A DNA stretch of 64,000 nt from Phenylobacterium aquaticum (GTDB lineage Bacteria; Pseudomonadota; Alphaproteobacteria; Caulobacterales; Caulobacteraceae): NCBI RefSeq assembly GCF_022695515.1, contig NZ_JALDPT010000001.1:332915-396914 (forward strand), read 5' to 3'. Of the stretch, positions 47,269-54,039 are shown one piece after another. The stretch's first letter is position 1, and every line of letters starts with the position of its first letter. The notes beneath the pieces were generated by a model. It was not told the DNA's origin. It did no database searches and saw only the letters and a list, made by a program, of their open reading frames with translations. A program made the translations under genes and the position numbers.

Positions 47269-47555
47269 TCAGCCCGCCGCGGCCCGGATGCCGGCGACGA
47301 TGGTTGTGGCGCCGAACAGAATGAAGCAGCCCAGGATGACGGTGGCGCCGAAACGCCAGTTCAGCCGGCCGGTCAGCATCAGGAAGCCCACCATGGCCAC
47401 CGCAATCGCGCGCGCGTGGCGACGTTGCCGAGCAGAGCCCCCTGGATCCAGGCCAGGGCGTTGTTGATCGGCTCAGCGCCCGCGGGCTCGGCGATGGCCA
47501 GGGCCGGGGCGGCGGACATCAGGGCGGCGAGGGAGAAAGCATGGGTCTGGCGCAT
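47269..47555 (-). CDS. virB2: VirB2/TrbC-type pilin (one frameshift)
   Basis: About 95 residues, reconstructed by hand. Signal peptide MRQTHAFSLAALMSAAPALA; mature part EPINNALAWIQGALLGNVAT; then, after a frame change in the CGCGCGCG tract at 47407-47417, AIAVAMVGFLMLTGRLNWRF and a second helix (ILGCFILFGATTIVAGI). Two hydrophobic helices around a short positive loop are the VirB2 pattern. The 287-base span is one base short of a multiple of three. The broken frame would be missed by a plain ORF search. Confidence 0.83.
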
Positions 47556-47572
47556 CGGCGGGCTCCGGGAGG

Positions 47573-48186
47573 TCAGCGAGGGGAAGGCAGGGCGCGGTCG
47601 GCCAGCCGCTCGAGGTTGCGGCCGACATAGGTCTGGGTCTCTGCGATGGCGGGCACGCCCCCGGCCCGGGCCACCCTGGCCGGACCCGCATTGTAGGCGG
47701 CGAGGGCCAGATCGACGGCCCCGTCAAAGCGGTCGAGCTGAGCGCGCAGATAGGCCGCGCCGCCCATCAGATTCTGCGAGGGGTCCCAGGGGTCGACCCC
47801 GAGGCGGCCGCGGTGGCCGGCATCAGCTGGGTCAGGCCGATGGCGCCGGCGGCCGAGCGCGCCTTGGCGTCATAGCCGGACTCGGATCGGACCAGGGCGT
47901 CCAGCAGGTCGGGGCTGAGGTCGTAGGCCGCCGCCGCGGCGACCAGGTCGGCGGCGTAGGGTTTCGCCTGCGCGGTTGGGGCGGGGGTCCCCCAGCCCGG
48001 TCCGACTTTCACGACCTCACCGTCCGCGCCGATCTCGATCACCTGGGCCCGCGCGGGCGCGGCCGTCAGCAGGACGAGGATCAGGAGTGTGGCCAAGAAG
48101 AGACGCCCCGACAAAACACGCTCAGAGACCTGGCAAAACAGATTGTCCCGCCGCACGTCATGTCGGAATGGTCGCCTGGATGACAT
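47573..48186 (-). CDS. virB1: VirB1-type lytic transglycosylase (one frameshift)
   Basis: About 204 residues. N-terminal membrane or signal segment ([20 protein letters not shown]), then a lysozyme-like SLT domain: catalytic Glu in [19 protein letters not shown] and LTQLMPATA; after a break near 47801-47812, [18 protein letters not shown] and [13 protein letters not shown]. The joined frame matches the family at every landmark, and one base is missing. It opens the peptidoglycan for the secretion channel. The start could be a few codons further downstream. Confidence 0.87.
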
Positions 48187-48393
48187 AGATCAAAACCCTC
48201 GTCGCGACGCGTCGATATTCTGATTACATTTCCAATATGCCTCGCATGACCTCAAAATGACGGAGTTGTATTAGAACAATTTCGATATGAATTGCGCCTG
48301 ATACGGTTTTTTCTCAATTCAGTCGAATTGAAATGGCTCGAAATCTCCTTCACGCCGAGGGTCAACTCCCGGGGCGCAAAGAGGAGATGACCC
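48187..48393. promoter_or_regulatory. AT-rich divergent promoter region with inverted repeat
   Basis: 207 bases, much richer in A and T than the rest of the window, between virB1 (leftward) and the dioxygenase-like gene (rightward). It contains the perfect inverted repeat CAATTC-AGTC-GAATTG at 48315-48330 and a T6 run just before it. It probably drives both the virB cluster and the rightward gene. Confidence 0.45.
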
Positions 48394-49293
48394 ATGACCG
48401 ATCACGCCCACGACCACATCGACGACCATGACCGGGGCCTGCAGCATGACCTTCAGGTGATGGCGGCCCAGATGCAGCGTCGGCGTCTGCTGGGGTGGCT
48501 GGCCACAGGCGGGTCCGCGGCCCTGCTGGCGGCCTGCGGCGGCGGCGGCTCGAGTTCGAGCACCACCAGCTCGACGGCGTCCACCACCAGCACGACGACG
48601 ACCACCACCACGACCACGACGACGTCGTCCGGATCTTGCGTGGCGGATCCGACCGAGACCAACGGCCCCTACCCCTCCGACGGCTCGAACACGGTCAATG
48701 GCGTGGTGTCGAACATCCTGACCCAGAGCGGGGTCGTGCGCAGCGACATCCGGTCGAGCTTCGGCAGCTCCACCACGACGGCGCCCGGCATTCTGGTGAC
48801 GCTCACCCTGACGCTGGTGAACACCAACAACGGCTGCGCGCCGCTGTCCGGCTACGCCATCTATCTCTGGCACTGCAACCGCTCGGGCGAGTATTCGCTG
48901 TATTCCTCGGCTATCCAGAACGAGAACTATCTGCGCGGGGTCCAGGTCACGGATTCGAGCGGCAAGGTCACGTTCGTCACCATCTTCCCCGCCTGCTATG
49001 ACGGCCGCTGGCCGCACATGCACTTCGAGGTCTATCCGAGCCTGGCGACGGCGACGAGCTATGCGAACCGCGCCCTGGTCTCCCAGCTCGCCATGCCCAC
49101 CGACATCTGCAACACGGTGTTCGCGACCACCGGCTACAGCGCCAGCGTGACCAACTTCGCCAAGGTCAGCCTGTCGACGGACGGCATATTCGGGGACAAC
49201 ACCTCGGCGCAGATCGCCGCCATGACCCCCAGCTTCAGCGGCAGCACCAGCGCCGGCTACACCGCCACGGCCACCATCGGCCTGGCGGTCTGA
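48394..49293 (+). CDS. Lipoprotein intradiol ring-cleavage dioxygenase-like protein
   Basis: 299 residues. The N-terminus carries RRRLLGWLATGG and a lipobox LLAAC, so it is an exported, possibly Tat-dependent, lipoprotein. A 30-residue Ser/Thr linker, including eleven threonines in a row, follows. The catalytic region has the intradiol pattern: LWHCNRSGEYSLYS (Tyr ligand region), NENYLRGVQ (Tyr), and His-x-His in GRWPHMHFEV. Soluble intradiol enzymes cleave catechols with Fe(III). The role of cell-surface members is unclear; handling of plant phenolics is a possibility. A GAGGAG site precedes the ATG. Confidence 0.8.
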   Translation: MTDHAHDHIDDHDRGLQHDLQVMAAQMQRRRLLGWLATGGSAALLAACGGGGSSSSTTSSTASTTSTTTTTTTTTTTSSGSCVADPTETNGPYPSDGSNTVNGVVSNILTQSGVVRSDIRSSFGSSTTTAPGILVTLTLTLVNTNNGCAPLSGYAIYLWHCNRSGEYSLYSSAIQNENYLRGVQVTDSSGKVTFVTIFPACYDGRWPHMHFEVYPSLATATSYANRALVSQLAMPTDICNTVFATTGYSASVTNFAKVSLSTDGIFGDNTSAQIAAMTPSFSGSTSAGYTATATIGLAV

Positions 49294-49300
49294 TCCTGGA

Positions 49301-50776
49301 TCACGCCGGGGCGAGGGGCAGGCGGACCTCCACCAGGAGCCCCTTCCCCGGCGACTTCAGGACAATGTCTCCGCCATGGGCGCGGGCGATGGAGCGCGCC
49401 ACTGACAGGCCCAGGCCCGCGCCCATGGCGTGGGCCCGCGCCTGCTCGGTGCGGAAGAACGGCGCAAAGGCCTTTTCCAGGTCCTCCGGCCCAATGCCCG
49501 GTCCTTCGTCGGCGATCTCCACCACGGCCGCGTCCCGATCCCGGCCCACCCGCACCCGGGCGCAGCCGCCATATTTGACCGCGTTGTCGATCAAGTTCGC
49601 GAACAGCCTCTGCAGGGACACCGGGTGGCCATCGACGATCAGGGCCTCGTCCAGGTCCATCGTCGCGTCGGCGCCGGTCAGGGCCGCATCATCCACGGCG
49701 CAGGCCACCAGGGAGGCCAGGTCCAGCCGCTCCCGCGGGGTGGGATCCTGGCCATCGCGCACAAAGGCCAGCACCCCGCCGATCATCTGCTCCATCTGTT
49801 CGACGTCGGACAGGATGGCGGCGCGGACCTCCGGGCTCGCCTTTTCCAGCTTGAAGCGGATGCGGGTGAGCGGGGTGCGCAGATCGTGCGAGATCGCGCC
49901 GACCATGCCTACGCGGTCGGCGACGAAGCGGCGGATGCGCTGCTGCATCTCATTGAACGCCCGGGCCGCCACCCCGACTTCCGCCGGGCCGTCCGGCGCG
50001 ATCATCGGCCCCTGGGGATCACGGCCCAGGCGTTCGGCGGACAGGGCGAAGCCGCTGATCGGCGCCGCGATCCGGCGCGCGAACCAGTAGCCAAGGGGCG
50101 CGGTGACCAGCAGTCCCGCCCCCAGCCAGAATAGCACACGGCGCACCCATTCGGTCTCCGGCGCCGGCGACACCACCACCCACACGCCATCCGGCCGTCG
50201 CCAGGCGGCGGCGAACTCACCGAAGAAGGTCGTGGAGCTCGTTCGGATCGCCCGCGGTTCTCCCGGGGGCGGTCCAGAGGGCGGCCCGGACGGCGGTCCG
50301 GACGGCGGTCCGGAGACTCCGTCTCGCGGCGGCGGCGGGCCGCGCTCGGCCTGAAGGTTGCGCGGGGGGCCAGGCGGCGCCCCGGGCGGCCGGCGGTCGG
50401 CATGACCCGGCCCCCCGCCCGAGGTCAATTCCACAAGGCGGGACGGGCTCCGGAAATGCAGCCGAACGGTCTCCACCGGCGTGGCGAGCAGGCGGGCGAG
50501 CGTCTCCGACCGCTGGCCGGGGCCCATCATCTGGTCATCGGCGAACTCGGGCGGCAGATCCTGGACCTCCACCCGGCGCAGAGGCCTTCGGTTGTCGGTG
50601 CGGATGGGATCCCCCCGCAGCACCGCGGCCACTTCGGTCACGTCATAGCGGGGCGGCTGGGCCGGCGGCATGAGCACGACCGCCACCACGGTCATGGCCT
50701 GAGCCAGGAGAATGACGGCCAGGATCAGGACCATCATCTGCCCGGTCAGACTGAGGCGGTCAGAGGCGCGGGTCAC
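49301..50776 (-). CDS. Sensor histidine kinase (EnvZ type)
   Basis: 491 residues. First helix MVLILAVILLAQAMTVVAVV, a periplasmic domain of about 160 residues with a Pro/Gly/Ser-rich insert, second helix near RRVLFWLGAGLLVTAPLGYW, HAMP, the phosphoacceptor histidine in GAISHDLRTPLTRIRFK, and the ATPase boxes FANLIDNAVKYGG, DEGPGIGPEDL and GAGLGLSVARSIA. It starts at a GTG overlapping the response-regulator stop (GTGA). The stimulus is unknown. Confidence 0.9.
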   Translation of the reverse strand: MTRASDRLSLTGQMMVLILAVILLAQAMTVVAVVLMPPAQPPRYDVTEVAAVLRGDPIRTDNRRPLRRVEVQDLPPEFADDQMMGPGQRSETLARLLATPVETVRLHFRSPSRLVELTSGGGPGHADRRPPGAPPGPPRNLQAERGPPPPRDGVSGPPSGPPSGPPSGPPPGEPRAIRTSSTTFFGEFAAAWRRPDGVWVVVSPAPETEWVRRVLFWLGAGLLVTAPLGYWFARRIAAPISGFALSAERLGRDPQGPMIAPDGPAEVGVAARAFNEMQQRIRRFVADRVGMVGAISHDLRTPLTRIRFKLEKASPEVRAAILSDVEQMEQMIGGVLAFVRDGQDPTPRERLDLASLVACAVDDAALTGADATMDLDEALIVDGHPVSLQRLFANLIDNAVKYGGCARVRVGRDRDAAVVEIADEGPGIGPEDLEKAFAPFFRTEQARAHAMGAGLGLSVARSIARAHGGDIVLKSPGKGLLVEVRLPLAPA

Positions 50777-51473
50777 GCGCGCAGCACCTGGCAGTCAAGG
50801 ACATAGCCCGGGCCCCAGCGGGTCTGGATGAACTCGGCGGCGCCGTGGGTCTGGAGCTTCCGACGCAGGCGGCTGATCTGCAGGTCGACCGCGCGGCTAT
50901 CCACTTCGGCGGCGCGCCCAGCAGCTCCTCGCGGGAGAGGATGCGCCCGGGCGCCTCCAGCATGGCCCCGAGCAGACCCGCCTCGCCCAGGGTCAGCACC
51001 ACATTGGTCCCTGACGGCGCACGCAGCTGACGGCGCGAGGGCTCATAGATGAAGCCGGCGAAGTGATAGACCACCTGGCGGGTGCGGGCGCCCTTGGCGG
51101 ACTCCGCGCCACGTCGCAGCACCGACCGCACCCGGGCCAGCAGTTCGCGCGGACTGAACGGCTTGGCCAGATAGTCGTCAGCGCCGATCTCCAGGCCCAG
51201 CACGCGGTCGAATTCCTCCCCGGCGGCGCTGGCGATGATCACCGCCGGACTGCGACGAACGGCCAGGCGTCGGCAGATCGACAGCCCGCCCTCTCCCGGC
51301 AGGTTGAGGTCGAGCACGATCAGGTTCACCGAATGGGTCGCCAGGACCTCATCCATCTCCGCGGCGTCGGCCGCCGTCAGGACCCTGAGGCCGTTTTCGG
51401 CCAGATAGCCGCCGATCTGGGTCCTGAGCCCCAGGTCGTCGTCCACCAATAGAACGCAGGCGTCCTCGATCAT
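50773..51473 (-). CDS. OmpR-family response regulator (one frameshift)
   Basis: About 233 residues when joined. Receiver domain with phosphoacceptor Asp55 (LIVLDLNLPGEGG) and Lys in DYLAKPFSPREL, then the winged-helix output domain. After ILSREELLG the frame switches near 50908-50918; the other frame gives RAAEVDSRAVDLQISRLRRK and FIQTRWGPGYVL, the OmpR C-terminus, and stops at 50773. One base is missing. It forms a pair with the kinase gene that follows. Confidence 0.88.
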
Positions 51474-51625
51474 CGCGCGGTTCGTGTCCTCCTCAGACGC
51501 TACGGCCTGGAGCGCCAGTGGAGATCAAGCCGCCTTCGACTGCAACCACCGCCGTACGGCGCCCCACGGGCGTCGAGGGGGGATCGCCCGCCCCGGGGGA
51601 GCTCCACCGTTCGCCCGATGCGACC

Positions 51626-52494
51626 TCAGCCGCCCGGCGAACCATAAAGGGCTCGAAAGGCTTGCAGCGCCGCGGGGTGATAGATTCCCCCGTGGGTTTC
51701 GCCGGGCCGCGTGACGGTCCAGGTGAGTCCGGCCGGGCGGGTGTCGCGAAACGCCGCCTCAAGCTGGTCCTGCTCCGCCCGATCCTTGCGGGCCTGATCG
51801 GCGGGCGGCGGCGGATCGTCAAAGGCGATCCAGGCCCGGGCCCCTGCGAACCGGGCGCGCTGAAGATCGGCCTTGGCCTCGGCCGCCAGGGCGCCCTGGT
51901 TCCACCAGAGACTGGGACTGACGATGACATAGTCGTCGAAGCTCGACGGCTCCCGCAGCAGGGTCTCGGCCACGAAGAGGCCGGCGAGGGATTCGCCCAT
52001 CAAGGCCCAGCGGCCATTGGTCCGATAGCGGGCCGCCACCCAGGGCTTCAGGTCTTCGCGGAGAAAGCGGCGATAGGCCGCTGCGCCGCCGGCGGTCGGC
52101 AGGCGCTTCTGGTCCGCGGCGTTCGTCGCCGGCGAGGTCAGATCATGCTTGCGATCCACGCCCTCGATCCCGACCACGATGAGCGGCTGGCCCTGGCCGT
52201 AGGCCGCATTGATCTGGGCCAGGCCGGTGATGTGGTGGAAATCCTCCCGCTCGCCGCCATCCAGCAGGACCAGCACCGGAAAGGTTCGGCCGGATTCTCC
52301 ATATCCGTCCGGCAGATAGACATTGATCCGCCGTCGGTCGCCCAGGACCGTCGAGGTCATCTCATAGGACCGACCGATCACGATATCGCGGCCGGGACTG
52401 TCCGACCCCGCGGGCTGGGCCGCGCGGTCGAGGACAGGGACAGGGCGAGCACGGCGCAGGCGACGAGGCGCGCGGCGAGGAAGGGGCGGGTCAT
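51626..52494 (-). CDS. Secreted esterase of the IroE/Fes-like alpha/beta-hydrolase family (one frameshift)
   Basis: About 289 residues. A signal peptide begins at the ATG at 52492-52494 (MTRPFLAARLVACAVLALSL). The frame changes near 52418-52428 in a GGGCCGCGCGG tract and continues AAAQPAGSDSPGRDIVIG, which restores a good signal-peptidase site. The catalytic part has YLPDGYGESGRTFPVLVLLD, nucleophile Ser in ALMGESLAGLFVA and His in GETHGGIYHPAA. Relatives hydrolyse siderophore or other esters. It lies 89 bases after the ubiquitin-like gene on the same strand and may be part of that transcript. Confidence 0.8.
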
Positions 52495-52583
52495 CGCCCT
52501 AACGGACAGTCGGGACGGCGCGGCGTCAATGACGACGTGGGACAGGCCCACCCCACCGGAGGTCCAGGTCGGGCCGGGCGCCC

Positions 52584-52904
52584 CTAGCTGTTGGGCGTAG
52601 CCTGGGCGCGGACGACGGCCCGGAAGTCCGTATAGATCCCATAGCTCTCAAGCGTCCTGGCGGCCTCGTTGAGCATGGCCGGCTTCGGGGCGATGACCTG
52701 GATGGACATGTACTTGGCGGCGATCCCGGTGACCGGTTCGATCTGACCGCGCAGCGCCGAGATCGGGAAGGTGGTGTCCGTGTCGATCACAGCGGTCTTG
52801 TTGGCGTAGACGACGGTGACCTTCACCGGCGCGGCGGCGGCGGGTGTGACCAGGGCGAGCATCGGGACGAGCGCCAGCGGCGCCAGGAACGGCTTCAGGT
52901 TCAT
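52584..52904 (-). CDS. Exported ubiquitin-like beta-grasp protein without Gly-Gly
   Basis: 106 residues: signal peptide MNLKPFLAPLALVPMLALVT with cleavage after PAAAA, then a mature part of about 80. It aligns with ubiquitin along most of its length: NKTAVIDTDTTFPISALRGQ against ubiquitin residues 10-29, a shared GI at 35-36, and ARTLESYGIYTDFRAVVRA against 53-72 (GRTLSDYNI). Ubiquitin's lysines and its C-terminal LRLRGG are not conserved; the protein ends ATPNS. A GGAG site lies eight bases before the ATG, which is 34 bases after the ubiquitin stop. I infer that it is a divergent paralogue acting beside the ubiquitin protein; the function is unknown. Confidence 0.75.
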   Translation of the reverse strand: MNLKPFLAPLALVPMLALVTPAAAAPVKVTVVYANKTAVIDTDTTFPISALRGQIEPVTGIAAKYMSIQVIAPKPAMLNEAARTLESYGIYTDFRAVVRAQATPNS

Positions 52905-52938
52905 TGCAATCTCCGTGGGAATTCGGGGGTGGATCTCT

Positions 52939-53259
52939 TCAGCCGCCGCGCAGCCGGAGGACCAGTTGGAGGGTCTCCTCCTTCTGGATGCCGTAATCGG
53001 ACAGCGCCCTGCCGTCTTCGAGTTGCTTGCCCTTGTAGATCAGACGCTGCTGATCAGGAGGAATTCCCTCCTTTTCTTGAAGCTTTTGCTTGACCGATTC
53101 GATGCCGTCCGAGAGCTCGACATCCAGGGTGATGGTCTTGCCGGTCAGGGTCTTCACATAGATCTGGGCCGCCAGCGCGGGCGCCGGAACGACGATGGGC
53201 AGCGTCAAGGCGGCCAGGAGAATGTGGCGGCGGGTGGTCATGACGGACGTCTCAGGCAT
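52939..53259 (-). CDS. Exported ubiquitin, about 80 percent identical to human ubiquitin
   Basis: A signal peptide ([18 protein letters not shown], cleavage at PALA or ALAA) is followed by 76 residues equal in length to ubiquitin. By eye 61 of 76 positions match the human protein. Lys6, 11, 27, 29, 33, 48 and 63 are all kept, as are Leu8, Ile44, Val70, Arg42, Arg72 and Arg74; His68 is Gln. It ends LVLRLRGG and the stop codon follows at once, so no processing at the C-terminus is needed. The Arg-Arg pair hints at Tat export. The start is taken at the ATG 53257-53259 with GGTGAG before it; an internal ATG at 53241 would keep the same signal peptide. Codons 27-42 are unusually AT-rich at third positions. 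No conjugation enzymes are encoded nearby. Confidence 0.93.
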   Translation of the reverse strand: MPETSVMTTRRHILLAALTLPIVVPAPALAAQIYVKTLTGKTITLDVELSDGIESVKQKLQEKEGIPPDQQRLIYKGKQLEDGRALSDYGIQKEETLQLVLRLRGG

Positions 53260-53325
53260 TTGGATTCTCACCGCGGTTTGGAAGGCGGCGGCGCGCCCCA
53301 GGGCCGCGCCGCCGCAGCCAGGGTG

Positions 53326-53979
53326 TTACGGGCAGACGAAGTGGGCCGTCTGGCCGTCGTTCATGAGCGCCGCCGGCATCTGCGTGCTCTTCGAATGATC
53401 CGGCGAGATGCAGGCCCACTGCACGTACATCATCGGCGGATTCAGCGGGTGCGCCGCGCCGATGTCCGCGAGGTGCAAGGTGAAGACGCAATCGCGCTTG
53501 CCGACGCACTGGGCCGTGAAGATGCTCTTGGCCTTGTCGTAGGAGACGCCGAACATGTCGACGTTCGCCACCGCGGAGATGACCGGGAGGCTGGCGGCGG
53601 GGTTCGCCGCCGCGGCCTGAGGACAGCTGATGGTGAGCGGGTGGCCCTCGTCCACGGAAGCGAGCGGTTGAGCCAGGCCGGAGCAGTTGAAGCTGATCCA
53701 GAGCTTCTTCGGATGCATCGGGGCCAGATCGCCGAAGTGCTGATTATCCGCCGGCACGGTGCAGCTCGTCTGGCCCTGGCACATGTTGGTCACCATGCTG
53801 TTCACGGGGCCCTGCTGGGGCGGCAGATGCCCGACATCGGCGGGCGGCATCTTGGGATCGTCCTTGGCGCCGTAGGCGGCGAACTGGATGCCGATCGTGC
53901 CGGCCGCGGCCGGGTTGGCCCCCAGGGCGAGGCCCATCGCGGTCGCCGCCGCGAGCAGGCTGGTGAGTGTCTTCTTCAT
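53326..53979 (-). CDS. Secreted tandem lectin-like (SUEL-type pattern) protein
   Basis: 217 residues with a signal peptide ending ANPAAA. Two copies of one module of about 90 residues are visible. The first has MCQGQTSCTVPADNQHFGD, then KKLWISFNCSG and a closing ISCP. The second has QCVGKRDCVFTLHLADIG, then MMYVQWACISP and a closing HFVCP. The first copy closely follows the CxGKxSCxVxAxNxxFGDP pattern of galactose/rhamnose-binding SUEL lectins. Four cysteines per copy suggest disulphides, in line with export. The ATG at 53977-53979 has GGGGG before it. It lies 66 bases ahead of the ubiquitin gene on the same strand. Confidence 0.7.
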   Translation of the reverse strand: MKKTLTSLLAAATAMGLALGANPAAAGTIGIQFAAYGAKDDPKMPPADVGHLPPQQGPVNSMVTNMCQGQTSCTVPADNQHFGDLAPMHPKKLWISFNCSGLAQPLASVDEGHPLTISCPQAAAANPAASLPVISAVANVDMFGVSYDKAKSIFTAQCVGKRDCVFTLHLADIGAAHPLNPPMMYVQWACISPDHSKSTQMPAALMNDGQTAHFVCP

Positions 53980-54039
53980 GATAGCCCCCAATTTTTGGCT
54001 GGTTTGACGTACAGGCCCGGCGCGTGAGCCGGGGAAAGC

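Noticed and set aside
48570..48640. The ACG/ACC-rich stretch as a microsatellite or CRISPR-like repeat.
   Set aside because: It is in frame within the dioxygenase-like gene and encodes a Ser/Thr linker after a lipobox; the units are too short and imperfect for a CRISPR.
52939..53259. Ubiquitin gene as an assembly chimera with eukaryotic DNA.
   Set aside because: It carries a bacterial signal peptide, has no intron or polyubiquitin repeat, has mostly GC-ending codons and is flanked on the same strand by exported bacterial proteins at operon spacing, including a diverged ubiquitin-like paralogue. A tree and read check would settle it.
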